Shown here piece after piece: positions 38,622 to 47,287 of a stretch of DNA of 50,967 nucleotides. Position numbers and translations under genes: made by a program. Position 1 is the first letter of the stretch, and each line of letters opens with the position of its first letter. The notes beneath the pieces were generated by a model. That model searched no databases, was not told the origin of the DNA, and was given only the letters and a program-made list of their open reading frames with translations. Location: the NCBI RefSeq assembly GCF_003574485.1, contig NZ_QLIT01000002.1:1-50967 (forward strand), in the 5' to 3' direction. This stretch comes from Facilibium subflavum (lineage in GTDB: Bacteria; Pseudomonadota; Gammaproteobacteria; Francisellales; Francisellaceae).

Positions 38622-39161
38622 TTATTTTTGTTTGTGTTCCATGTGTTTGGCAAGAAAGATGCCTTGTAAAATAACAAAAATAATTGTGATGCCAAACATG
38701 CCAAATAGCTTGAAATTAACCCAGACATTTGTTGAGAAATTATAGACAACAATCAAATTGATAATACCTAAGAACAGGAAAAAGAGCCCCCAGATATTGT
38801 TTAAGCGACGCCATATGTTTTGTGGTAATTCAATGCTTTCCTCCATCAATCGCTGGATAATGGGCTTTTTCATCAGATAAGTGGAAAAAATAAAAATAAG
38901 ACCAAATAGCCAGTTTACCACCGTAACCTTCCATTTGATGAGCACCTCATCATGAAAGTAAATCGTGGCACCACCCAGTATTAATACAAGCACAAAGGTA
39001 ATAATATGCATCATCGCAATTTTTCTATAGCGGATAAGCTCATAAATAAGCTGAATAGCTGTGGCAATAATCAGTGCAAAGGTCGCCATGAAAATATCTT
39101 GCATTTTATAGACGGCAAAAAAAATAATAATCGGGAAAAAGTCAAAAAGCAGTTTCTTCAT
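38622..39161 (-). CDS. yciB: Inner-membrane spanning protein YciB (IspZ family)
   Basis: Integral inner-membrane protein of 179 residues, the same length as E. coli YciB. About five hydrophobic segments. Conserved stretches: KKLLFDFFPIIIFFAVYK at the N-terminus, WKVTVVNWLFGLIF and VWVNFKLFGMFG. YciB has been linked to cell-envelope and septation phenotypes. Divergent from yciO, which lies 74 nt away; yci genes often cluster. Confidence 0.93.
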   Translation of the reverse strand: MKKLLFDFFPIIIFFAVYKMQDIFMATFALIIATAIQLIYELIRYRKIAMMHIITFVLVLILGGATIYFHDEVLIKWKVTVVNWLFGLIFIFSTYLMKKPIIQRLMEESIELPQNIWRRLNNIWGLFFLFLGIINLIVVYNFSTNVWVNFKLFGMFGITIIFVILQGIFLAKHMEHKQK

Positions 39162-39235
39162 GTTCTCTCCAAGAAGGGTTAATGATACACTAGTGCATTA
39201 ATTTTGTTTGTCACAGTATAAATGAAGACGGTGCT

Positions 39236-39859
39236 ATGAGCCAATATATTGAATTAAATGCTTATTCAACTGATAAAAAACAGTTGGATCGGGTTATCCA
39301 GGCCTTAAAAGAAGGTAAGGTGATTGCTTATCCTACCGACTCTGGTTATGCTTTGGGTTGTAAAATGGGCTTGAAAAAGCCATTGCAGCAAATCAAAAAA
39401 ATTCGCCAACTTGATGATAAGCATAATTTCACGCTAATTTGTCGCGATTTATCCGAGATTGCAGCTTATGCAAAGGTTGATAATACAGCCTATCGCTTGT
39501 TAAAGCGATGTACACCTGGTGGCTATACCTTTATTTTGCCTGCAACCAGCAAAGTGCCTGGGCTTATGTTGAATAAAAGTAAAAAAACGGTTGGTATTCG
39601 CGTTCCAGATCATCCTATTCCTTTACTGCTTTCAGACTGTTTGGGAGAGCCATTATTAAGCACAACACTGATTTTGCCAGGGAAAGTATCTCCTATCGTT
39701 TATGCTGATGAGCTGACAGATACCGATGAAAACAGAATGATTGACTATGTTCTTGAGGGTGATTATTGTGGTTATGAGCAAACAACCGTTGTTGATATGA
39801 CAGAAACGCCACCACAAATCTTGCGTTTTGGTAGTGGCGATAGCAGTCTATTTGAATGA
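39236..39859 (+). CDS. yciO: YciO-type protein of the Sua5/TsaC (YrdC) family
   Basis: A 207-residue cytoplasmic protein with the YrdC-fold. KVIAYPTDSGYALGCKM and HNFTLICRDLSEIA match E. coli YciO closely. Members bind ATP/nucleotides and TsaC makes threonylcarbamoyl-AMP for tRNA t6A37, but YciO is a paralogue with uncertain role. TsaC itself is not in the window. Sixteen nt separate it from tldD. Confidence 0.9.
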   Translation: MSQYIELNAYSTDKKQLDRVIQALKEGKVIAYPTDSGYALGCKMGLKKPLQQIKKIRQLDDKHNFTLICRDLSEIAAYAKVDNTAYRLLKRCTPGGYTFILPATSKVPGLMLNKSKKTVGIRVPDHPIPLLLSDCLGEPLLSTTLILPGKVSPIVYADELTDTDENRMIDYVLEGDYCGYEQTTVVDMTETPPQILRFGSGDSSLFE

Positions 39860-39875
39860 GGATTTACAATAAGTT

Positions 39876-41324
39876 ATGCATACAGATTTTGATGTAATTG
39901 ATACACACCTATTACAACCTTTTGGGCTAACCTTACCCGCTTTACAATCGCAGCTGGATCTTTTTCAGCAAAAGCAGATCGATTTTGGTGATTTGTATTT
40001 ACAAAAAAGCTTCACAGAAAGCTGGGCTATTGAAGATGATGTGGTAAAGCATGGAAGCTTTAATATTGCTCAAGGCGTTGGCGCGCGTGCTGTTGTTAAT
40101 GGACAAACTGGTTTTGCCTATGCCGATGATTTGCAATTAAAGACAATTCAGCAGTTAGTTTCTAATGCGCTGTATTTATTAAAAAATAGTACGAAAAATA
40201 CGGTTAGTCAGAAACTCTATACACCAGAGTTTAAAAAGATTTACCCCACGCATTCCCCTATTTTAGCAATGCCAGCAGCCGATAAAGTGGCGCTTTTAAA
40301 GCAAATGAATGCTTATGCAAAAGCGCTTGATAAACGCATAGAAAAGGTGAGTATTTCATTGGTGGGAAGTTTTGAAATCATCTTGTTGCTTGCAACTGAT
40401 GGGTTGTGCGCGATAGATCTTCGCCCTTTGGTTAGAATGAGTGTCACGATACAGATGTGTGAGGATGAAGAAAGGCAAACCTTTTCTGCCGGTGGTGGTG
40501 GCCGTTATGATTATCAATATTTTATTGAGGATGACTATTGGAAAACTTTTGTTGATGAAGCCTATAGTGGTGTAAAAGACAAGCTCAAGGCAAAACCTGC
40601 ACCAAGTGGCAAAATGCCGGTTGTGCTAGGTAGTGGCTGGCCAGCTGTCCTTTTGCATGAAGCCGTAGGTCATGGGCTTGAGGGAGATTTTAACCGGAAA
40701 AAAACATCGCATTTTAGTGATAAGATTGGGCAACAGGTGGCTTCAGAGAAATGTACGATTATTGATGAAGGTTGTATTGCCAATCGGCGTGGTTCACTAA
40801 ATTTTGACGATGAGGGGACGCCAACGCAAAGAACGGTGTTGATTGAAAAGGGTGTTTTAAAAGGTTATATGCATGATAGAATCAGCGCTAAGGCATTTGA
40901 TGTATTACCCACAGGTAATGGCAGGCGTGAATCATATGCACATTTACCAATGCCAAGGATGACAAATACTTATATGTTGCCTGGTTGTGATCGTTTTGAA
41001 GATATGATCGCATCGATTGATCATGGCATTTATGCAACACATTTCAATGGCGGGCAGGTTGATATTACCTCAGGACAGTTTGTTTTTGTCATGGATCAAG
41101 CCTATCTTATCAAAAATGGTAAAATACAACACCCGGTTAAAGGTGCTTCTTTAATTGGACATGGCCCGGAAGTCATGCAAAAAATTTCAATGGTTGCCGA
41201 TGATTTGGCTTTGGATAAGGGTGTTGGTACTTGTGGTAAGGATGGCCAATCTGTGCCTGTTGGTGTTGGGCAGCCTAGCTTAAAGATTGATGAGATTATT
41301 GTAGGCGGGCAGGACTCTTTTTAG
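39876..41324 (+). CDS. tldD: Metalloprotease TldD
   Basis: Zn-dependent peptidase, which with TldE/PmbA processes peptides such as microcin B17 and CcdA. The 482-residue protein has the metal-binding HEAVGHGLEGD (HExxxH) and the family's GSGWPAVLLHE, GFAYADDLQL and MPRMTNTYMLPG blocks. TldE is not in the window. A GAGGAT ribosome-binding site lies upstream of the ATG. Confidence 0.96.
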   Translation: MHTDFDVIDTHLLQPFGLTLPALQSQLDLFQQKQIDFGDLYLQKSFTESWAIEDDVVKHGSFNIAQGVGARAVVNGQTGFAYADDLQLKTIQQLVSNALYLLKNSTKNTVSQKLYTPEFKKIYPTHSPILAMPAADKVALLKQMNAYAKALDKRIEKVSISLVGSFEIILLLATDGLCAIDLRPLVRMSVTIQMCEDEERQTFSAGGGGRYDYQYFIEDDYWKTFVDEAYSGVKDKLKAKPAPSGKMPVVLGSGWPAVLLHEAVGHGLEGDFNRKKTSHFSDKIGQQVASEKCTIIDEGCIANRRGSLNFDDEGTPTQRTVLIEKGVLKGYMHDRISAKAFDVLPTGNGRRESYAHLPMPRMTNTYMLPGCDRFEDMIASIDHGIYATHFNGGQVDITSGQFVFVMDQAYLIKNGKIQHPVKGASLIGHGPEVMQKISMVADDLALDKGVGTCGKDGQSVPVGVGQPSLKIDEIIVGGQDSF

Positions 41325-41368
41325 GCTTAAATTTTACAAAAATGGGGCAATCTTATCTATCTAGCCGG

Positions 41369-42349
41369 TTACTGACCTGCTTGTTTATTTCGGTGCGTTT
41401 TTGTTGTTAACCAACCTTGCTTGATGCAGGTAAACAAAATACTTGAAGCAAGGCCAACACTGCCACCAATAATCACATCAAGTAGACGAATTCCACCAAT
41501 GTGCAAAGAGTGGCTGCCAGCAAAAATCACCACAAAAAAACAACGGCTGGCAAAAGCAAGTGTATATTTTTTAATACCACGCAACGTAAACATAATACCA
41601 ATAAAACTGAGATAATGTATGACGATATTGCCGCCTTGGAGTAAAAAAACAATCAGCAGCCCAAGTGGAACCCCGATGCATCCGCCTAAAAGGCGTTGTT
41701 GAATTTTTTTTCGAGACTGTTTGATGCTTAAACTTGCCACAGACAATGATGACCACATAAGCCATTGTGGTTGCGCTATATCAAAAAAATACCATATGAT
41801 CATCGTTGTTAATAGCGGAATAAAGTAAACATAATAATCCAGTAAGTTTGCTTTAGAGAAAATAACATTTATGTGGAAATCATTGGTTTTATCTTTTTCA
41901 TTGATAAGAAACCCTAAAAGTAAGCTTAATATGCTTACTAAGAGCAACAAGGTAAGCGTGAAAAAAGTTGGGGTTGTTAGATAAATTCTTGCTTCAAAAC
42001 TTGCATAAATAATGCCGATAAATAAATAGGCACCGATTGTTTTAAACTGAGGATTATGCGTTTCGATAAAGCCAATAACAAGTGATAGGATTGATAGAAT
42101 AATAATAAAATATATGCCACTTTGTGTGAGTAGGAAATCCAGTAAAACCGTTGCTGCAAATAAGAAGATAAGGGTTAAAAGCGCAAGATTATAACTTTTA
42201 TGTGTGCCATAAGGAATGGTGGCAGCAATGGCATAAAATGTCGTTAGCATCCAAAAAGGCTGGTGTAGAAAAAACGCCAATAATGTTCCTGGAATTGAGA
42301 TGAGAATAAGTTTTAGCGCATTTCTTGTGTCAATAACTTGTTGCAGCAT
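41369..42349 (-). CDS. FUSC-like membrane protein
   Basis: A 326-residue protein with about ten hydrophobic segments in two lobes joined by a hydrophilic stretch (INEKDKTNDFHINVIFSKANLL). It resembles FUSC/aromatic acid exporter domain proteins: KQSRKKIQQRLLGGCIGVP and DVIIGGSVGLASSILF. Substrate unknown. The protein at 8398-9450 is a related but distinct FUSC member. It converges with tldD. Confidence 0.65.
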   Translation of the reverse strand: MLQQVIDTRNALKLILISIPGTLLAFFLHQPFWMLTTFYAIAATIPYGTHKSYNLALLTLIFLFAATVLLDFLLTQSGIYFIIILSILSLVIGFIETHNPQFKTIGAYLFIGIIYASFEARIYLTTPTFFTLTLLLLVSILSLLLGFLINEKDKTNDFHINVIFSKANLLDYYVYFIPLLTTMIIWYFFDIAQPQWLMWSSLSVASLSIKQSRKKIQQRLLGGCIGVPLGLLIVFLLQGGNIVIHYLSFIGIMFTLRGIKKYTLAFASRCFFVVIFAGSHSLHIGGIRLLDVIIGGSVGLASSILFTCIKQGWLTTKTHRNKQAGQ

Positions 42350-42455
42350 AGTAGCCAGTAAGTATCATGAATGTTTATATTAGATAGTATAGGCTGTTTT
42401 AGCAATTTGTTATATTGATAAAAACTAGATAATAATATAGATTTTCTATTCAATT

Positions 42456-42480
42456 AAATTGCTGCACCGCAGCAATTTTT
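42456..42480. terminator. Strong inverted repeat with U-tract, possible bidirectional terminator
   Basis: A perfect 10-bp stem AAATTGCTGC/GCAGCAATTT with a 3-base loop ACC, followed on the plus strand by a T run (42476-42480). It is the best terminator-like hairpin I found in the window. It lies between the minus-strand FUSC gene and the transposase remnant, so which transcript it ends is unclear. Confidence 0.5.
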
Positions 42481-42533
42481 ACCTCTTTATTTATTATGGA
42501 CACTGGGGAAGTCCAGTTTTGTTGAATAAAAAA

Positions 42534-42551
42534 CAGGGTAAACGCATCTAA
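42534..42551. repeat. Possible terminal repeat of an ISAs1-family element
   Basis: CAGGGTAAACGCATCTAA straddles the transposase stop codon and resembles the ends of ISAs1-family elements as I recall them. I found no matching copy on the other side, consistent with a truncated element. Low confidence. Confidence 0.35.
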
Positions 42552-42985
42552 TTTTCTTTAACTACGGTAGTTAGATAGCTTGGATCAACCAGGGCCTTTC
42601 GCTGTTTTCGGCGAATACTCATCTTTACAGAGGTATCTTTTTTTAGAAGCCCTAGAGCAAACTTTCTCATCCAAGAATAATTGATGGCCGCATTTTCTTG
42701 GCGAATTCGGCTTTGATCTTCTCTAAAAGTAACGTCTAATGACCAGTGAAGGTTATTCTCCACCTGCCAGTGTGAGCGTATTGCTTTTAAGGTTTTAGTT
42801 GGCTCTGTATGTGGCAAGGAGCTAATATAAAAGCGCTCTTCATGGGTTGTTTTATTTGCTTCTATACGTTGCGAACTTACACGGATAAAACTGTTTAATT
42901 TCCGCCATTCAGGGTCAATCAAGCCCTTGAGTTCTTTAGTATCTATAACTTCAATGTTTCTACTTTGACCTACCTCTAGAAAATG
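42548..42985 (-). pseudogene. Truncated ISAs1-family transposase (C-terminal part)
   Basis: The C-terminal portion of an ISAs1-type DDE transposase: RNIEVIDTKELKGLIDPEW, then RKLNSFIRVSSQRIEANKT, EERFYISSLP, and the conserved IRSHWQVENNLHWSLDVTF with FREDQSRIRQENAA and MRKFALGLLKKDTS. The reading frame enters without a proper start (TTG at 42922 or earlier in-frame sequence to about 42985) and the N-terminal half with the first catalytic Asp is missing. No frameshift occurs in the surviving part. The remnant borders the pilus operon and may mark its acquisition. Confidence 0.85.
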
Positions 42986-43051
42986 GGAAGTGCGTAACTT
43001 CAGTAACTAAGAAGGTTCTTGAAATGTATTAAGACACTTCGTCTGATTCAT

Positions 43052-43079
43052 TTGTGATCTATATATATTTAAAAATAAT
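43052..43079 (+). promoter_or_regulatory. Candidate promoter of the type IVb pilus operon
   Basis: TTGTGA (43052-43057) and AATAAT (43074-43079) with 16-nt spacing precede the first pilus gene by 42 nt. The match is moderate. No other promoter candidate was found in the operon, whose genes are tightly packed. Confidence 0.3.
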
Positions 43080-43121
43080 CTGTTAGTATCGGTGCAAATG
43101 CATTATTGATTTGATTAGAAT

Positions 43122-43835
43122 ATGAGCTTTGGGAAAAGTATTGTAGTTTTTTGTTTAATAAACATTTGCTTGTTTGCAAGTGCTGCCAGTGAAAAAGTAG
43201 GTAATTATCTTATTTTATTACCTGAGCATAGCATCAGTGCTACAAATAATGAGACGAGAACAGATCATTTAAAATATCATCCAAAACACTATGATGATGA
43301 TAATAATAAGTTGCAAAAGCAACAAAAAAGTAAAAAAGCACAATTAACAGAGCAGCTGATGCGGTTACAAGCGTACAAAATTCGCTATGCTAATGACATG
43401 ACTCCTTATAAGGGACAACACCAGCAGCAAATTAAAGAAATTTTAAAACAAAGTAAATTACATAAGCCAAGTGTCTTTGAATATGAAAATCCTACAGATA
43501 AGATTATAGGTGTGGCACATAATGCTAAAGAAGCCAAGGCATTAGCCCAATCCCCAATAGCTGTTTTTTATCTTAAAGCTGGGAAAACGTTAAAGCAAAA
43601 CCTAACAATATGGGCTAATAGTCAGGGATATCAGCTTGTTTGGGACAGCAAAAATGATCTTAATATTCGGTATTCTTCCGTTATATACGGTACCTTATTA
43701 GCGGATAAAGGAGCGCTTTATCAAGTTTTAAGCTCAACGGCAGATACATCAATGCCATTACAAGCACAGATGATGAAGAATAAAGTCATTGTAATAAAAC
43801 CCTATTCATATAGTCCAAAAATTTTGGCACCTTAG
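43122..43835 (+). CDS. TcpQ/PilL-like type IVb pilus protein
   Basis: A 237-residue protein with a Sec signal peptide (about 1-22), a Lys/Gln-rich linker, and a C-terminal TcpQ domain (about 145-235): KAGKTLKQNLTIWANSQGYQ, LVWDSKNDLNIRY and MKNKVIVIKP. In toxin-coregulated and R64 pili this domain belongs to TcpQ or the C-terminus of PilL, which stabilises the outer-membrane secretin. Unlike R64 PilL I see no lipobox. It opens the operon, with PilN directly downstream and no PilM between. The ATG has no clear ribosome-binding site. Confidence 0.7.
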   Translation: MSFGKSIVVFCLINICLFASAASEKVGNYLILLPEHSISATNNETRTDHLKYHPKHYDDDNNKLQKQQKSKKAQLTEQLMRLQAYKIRYANDMTPYKGQHQQQIKEILKQSKLHKPSVFEYENPTDKIIGVAHNAKEAKALAQSPIAVFYLKAGKTLKQNLTIWANSQGYQLVWDSKNDLNIRYSSVIYGTLLADKGALYQVLSSTADTSMPLQAQMMKNKVIVIKPYSYSPKILAP

Positions 43836-43873
43836 GATAAAACTTGCAAAGGAAAAAATGAGGTAAAGATAAA

Positions 43874-45388
43874 ATGATTAAGAACTTTAAAAACCATATC
43901 GCTTTAGCCTTGTCAGTAAGTCTATTTGGCTGTTCATCTATTAATCATATTGACAAAGAAGCGAATAAAAATTATCAATATACAAATACGTTAATGAAAA
44001 AAACAGCGCATCCTAAAAGTGATGGCTTTATTCAGTATAGCAATGCATTGTATTTATCAGATAATGTATTTAAAATACATAAGAAGTTGCATTTGCCTGC
44101 TAAACTTCAACAGCCATTTGAGTACTATAACCATCACCTTAAATCTTTTGACTCTCTTATATCGTTAATTGTAACTGAGTCTGGTTATAATGTGACCATA
44201 TCGGACTTGGCTAGAACAATCATAGATAAATCAAAAGAAAAAGAATTAAGTTACAATGGTACTTTTTCAGGGTTCTTAAACTATATTGCTGATAGCTATA
44301 ATATTTCATGGTGCTATAGTCAAAGTGCGAAAGAAATTCATTTATTTCGCTATGAGCAAAAGACATTTAAATTAGATGTTCTATCAGGGGATATTCAGAA
44401 TAAAAGTGATGTACAAAGTACAGGTCAAAACGAAAGTGGAAATAATACAGCGAATATTTCAACAAAATATGACTCAGGAAAAGCAAGCCAATGGGATAAA
44501 GTTGTTTCAGCCTTAAAACTTATGATAGGTCAGTATGGCCATATTGAAGCAGACTCTATCAGCGGCTATATCGTTGCAGTAACAACACCTGGGCGAATGA
44601 AAGAAATAACGCAATATATTAATAGCATGAATGATACAGCACAAAAAAGGATTGCTATTAGAGTCGATATTTATGATGTTACTAAAGATTTTAGCTCAAA
44701 TTATGGGCTTGACCTGGATGCCGTATATAAAGCGACAAATGCTGCAGTTAATTGGTCAACAGACGGTACAATGTCACCTTTATCACAAATGGCTGCAGCA
44801 AGTATCTCAGGAACAATAGACTCTGGGCCATGGAAAGGGACAAAAGCATTGCTAAGTGCACTACAGCATATGGGAAAATTGACTCACATTACAGGGTCAA
44901 CAATATATACGGTAAATAATCGTCCAGCGCCATTACAAGTTTCTACAACACAGAATTATATTAAAGAGATTAGTGTTACACAAAATGGTAGTGATGATGA
45001 CACGCAAACAAGTGTCACACCAGGTACTTTACAGACAGGTTATTCTGTGACAGTTACTCCCAAAATAACAAATAAAAGAAAGATTCTACTAAGCCTAATG
45101 GTGAATCTATCATCTGTAGTGGATATCAAGACAAGATCCTTTGGAGGAAACTCTCATAACCAAAGTAGTGTTGATTTACCAACGACAAGATCAAAGAGTT
45201 TTATGCAGGCAGTTCCGTTATCATCTGGGCAAACTGCAGTTCTCGCTGGCTTCCAAGATAATGAAAATGATACAGCAACGAATTCCCATGGAGATGAATC
45301 GGCTTGGTTTATTGGAGGCGCTAAACAAACACAGAGCACTAATACAATGACAGTTGTATTAGTGACGCCTTATATTATTAATGATTAG
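43874..45388 (+). CDS. pilN: PilN-type secretin lipoprotein of type IVb pilus
   Basis: Outer-membrane channel of the pilus, 504 residues. A signal peptide with lipobox LFGC (C20) is followed by a Ser/Thr-rich N-terminal domain and a C-terminal secretin domain (about 330-504). The VTPGTLQTGYSVTVTP, LPTTRSKSFMQAVPLSSGQT and GFQDNEND segments match secretin consensus, and the C-terminus TMTVVLVTPYIIND is typical. Best match is PilN/BfpB/TcpC. A GAGG site precedes the ATG. Confidence 0.9.
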   Translation: MIKNFKNHIALALSVSLFGCSSINHIDKEANKNYQYTNTLMKKTAHPKSDGFIQYSNALYLSDNVFKIHKKLHLPAKLQQPFEYYNHHLKSFDSLISLIVTESGYNVTISDLARTIIDKSKEKELSYNGTFSGFLNYIADSYNISWCYSQSAKEIHLFRYEQKTFKLDVLSGDIQNKSDVQSTGQNESGNNTANISTKYDSGKASQWDKVVSALKLMIGQYGHIEADSISGYIVAVTTPGRMKEITQYINSMNDTAQKRIAIRVDIYDVTKDFSSNYGLDLDAVYKATNAAVNWSTDGTMSPLSQMAAASISGTIDSGPWKGTKALLSALQHMGKLTHITGSTIYTVNNRPAPLQVSTTQNYIKEISVTQNGSDDDTQTSVTPGTLQTGYSVTVTPKITNKRKILLSLMVNLSSVVDIKTRSFGGNSHNQSSVDLPTTRSKSFMQAVPLSSGQTAVLAGFQDNENDTATNSHGDESAWFIGGAKQTQSTNTMTVVLVTPYIIND

Positions 45389-45398
45389 GTGAGTAGTA

Positions 45399-46733
45399 AT
45401 GTTTGAAAAATACATTGCAGGCCTTATTTGGCAAAATTTGGATAGGCCAGGACGGGTTAGTCGCGCTGAAGCTCAAAAAAGGCCTTATGTCATGGCGCTT
45501 AACAAATTACAGTATGGCTTTTCTGAAAAGACGGAAGATAAAAATAAAATATCTTTATCGGCGTTATTTGCCCATAAATATGACAATGTGATTTTTATTA
45601 CAGATAAATTAGAAAAAGAAAATCAATCAAGTAAAAAACAGTATTGGCTGTGTGTGATTGAAGACAGTCAAATTGTCAATTTTGGAACGCTATTAGCACA
45701 AAGAGCAGGTGCCAATGATCAGCTGTCCAGTACGAATAAAGCAGATAATGAATATGATATTAATTATTCAGGCGATCAGTTGTTAACACAAAAAGCATTG
45801 TTGGCATTGGCTCCACATTTGTGCAACAAGGTGCAATCAAACCAAAAATCTTTTACTGTTAACATTGATACTGACAGCCAGGAAATCCGTGATGCTTTCA
45901 AGAATAAGCTAGAAGTACAAAATAACACCTTGACAGATGAGATCAAGTCTTTAGCCCAATATAATAAAAAAGCACGTTTAACAACCTATCATGCCAGACG
46001 TATGCGTAAACTTATTATTGGCGTTGCTGTAGGTGCTGTTGTACTTGCTGGCTATCATTACTTGACACAGCCGCCTCCCAAAAAACATATTAACTATGCT
46101 TTGATCAAAGCAAAGCTTGAAAAACAACATCAACAGCAGGCAAAGAAGGATCATCAAGCATTTATTCAATGGGAAAAAAAGCATGAGGCCTATTTCTTAA
46201 TGCAAAAAGTTCAGTGCATGTTGCATCAACTACCATTGCTAGAGAGTGGTTGGTTGTTAGATAATTACCATTATATGGACAGCCATAGTATACAGGCCTT
46301 ACAGCTTAGTTACCATAGGCTTTTTTATGGCAAACTATCTGACATTATTAAGGCCACTATACCAGGCTTTACTATATTACGTCATGATGTTGAAAAACAT
46401 GCAGATAATGTTCAGTTGGTTGTTTCTCCAGATATAGGAACGTGTTCTGTAATCAATGCGAATATCGGGCATGGTGCAAAACATAGCGTCATAGATTTAG
46501 TTTCAGGTCTCCAGCTAATAGGCTTAGACTACCAGAGTTCTAAGCAGTTAAGCAATGCAAGTCATAACACGCGCTTTTATACAATAGAGGTCTCAGGTAG
46601 TGGCTTAGGACAGCTGAAAAGCTACATATATCTGACAGAGGGCTATAGTAATTTAATACTATATAGTTTTTCTGTTTCCCTTCAATCAGGTCAATTAGGA
46701 AAGTGGAATGTTACAACAAAACTTTATATTTAA
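45399..46733 (+). CDS. pilO: PilO-like type IVb pilus assembly protein (PilO2)
   Basis: A 444-residue inner-membrane protein. The cytoplasmic N-terminal half (about 1-200) starts MFEKYIAGLIWQNLDRPGRV and includes a segment YWLCVIEDSQIVNFG. A single membrane span lies at about 205-222 (VGAVVLAGY), followed by a coiled, Lys/Gln-rich stretch and a periplasmic domain. This fits PilO2 of R64-type pili. An AGGTGAG site precedes the ATG; it overlaps pilP by 26 nt. Confidence 0.78.
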   Translation: MFEKYIAGLIWQNLDRPGRVSRAEAQKRPYVMALNKLQYGFSEKTEDKNKISLSALFAHKYDNVIFITDKLEKENQSSKKQYWLCVIEDSQIVNFGTLLAQRAGANDQLSSTNKADNEYDINYSGDQLLTQKALLALAPHLCNKVQSNQKSFTVNIDTDSQEIRDAFKNKLEVQNNTLTDEIKSLAQYNKKARLTTYHARRMRKLIIGVAVGAVVLAGYHYLTQPPPKKHINYALIKAKLEKQHQQQAKKDHQAFIQWEKKHEAYFLMQKVQCMLHQLPLLESGWLLDNYHYMDSHSIQALQLSYHRLFYGKLSDIIKATIPGFTILRHDVEKHADNVQLVVSPDIGTCSVINANIGHGAKHSVIDLVSGLQLIGLDYQSSKQLSNASHNTRFYTIEVSGSGLGQLKSYIYLTEGYSNLILYSFSVSLQSGQLGKWNVTTKLYI

Positions 46734-47259
46734 AGCTACAAAGTATCACATACTATTAACATGTTCTTTAGTATTAATATGTTTTTTCTCCTTCGTAACG
46801 GATGTTTATGCATCTGAGAGTGATAGAAGGACGTTTAATGTTAAAATGGATACCTATCAGCGGCAGTTGATGTTGTTGAATATGGAAAACAAAGTTAAAA
46901 AAGCACAGATAGAGAATAAGAAATTAGACCAGCAAGTGATCTACCAAGTTGAGAATACAGGCTTTTCACCTTCTAAAAAAAGTAATCTAATTAATGAAAA
47001 TCGTGTGTTTCCAGAACAACAGCAAAAGCTAACTAATACTAATACTAATACTAATACTAATACTAATCAAACTCTAACTCTATTAAGTGTTTATGGACAG
47101 ACTAAAAAGCTATATGCACAATTGTCCTATGGTTTGCAAAAAGCTGTTATAACAAAAGACGATAGTGTATTTGATTATTGGAAAGTTTTACATATATCAA
47201 AAGGTTCTATTGTTTTAGAGAATAAACACACGCATAGTCTGAAAACATTATATTTATAA
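46708..47259 (+). CDS. pilP: PilP-like type IVb pilus protein with Thr-Asn repeat
   Basis: A 183-residue envelope protein with an N-terminal hydrophobic signal (about 13-35), a helical segment (DTYQRQLMLLNMENKVKKAQ), a linker of six Thr-Asn repeats (about 109-120) and a C-terminal beta domain (TLLSVYGQTKKLYAQLSYG). The layout matches R64-type PilP, which works with PilO and the secretin. Its start lies inside pilO with an AGGAAAG site. Identification rests mainly on position and layout. Confidence 0.7.
   Translation: MLQQNFIFKATKYHILLTCSLVLICFFSFVTDVYASESDRRTFNVKMDTYQRQLMLLNMENKVKKAQIENKKLDQQVIYQVENTGFSPSKKSNLINENRVFPEQQQKLTNTNTNTNTNTNQTLTLLSVYGQTKKLYAQLSYGLQKAVITKDDSVFDYWKVLHISKGSIVLENKHTHSLKTLYL
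47032..47067 (+). repeat. Six tandem copies of ACTAAT in pilP
   Basis: A perfect hexanucleotide microsatellite encoding (Thr-Asn)6. Because the unit is a multiple of three, copy-number change would lengthen or shorten the linker without a frameshift. Confidence 0.9.
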
Positions 47260-47287
47260 GTACATATTTAGAGCATGTAGGTGATTT

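Noticed and set aside
42996-43020. Possible hairpin GAAGT-GCGTA-ACTTC near the IS remnant as a pilus attenuator
   Set aside because: Stem only five base pairs without a T run; not convincing as terminator or attenuator.
47032-47067. Phase-variable switch in pilP
   Set aside because: The repeat unit is six bases, so slippage keeps frame; only linker length would change.
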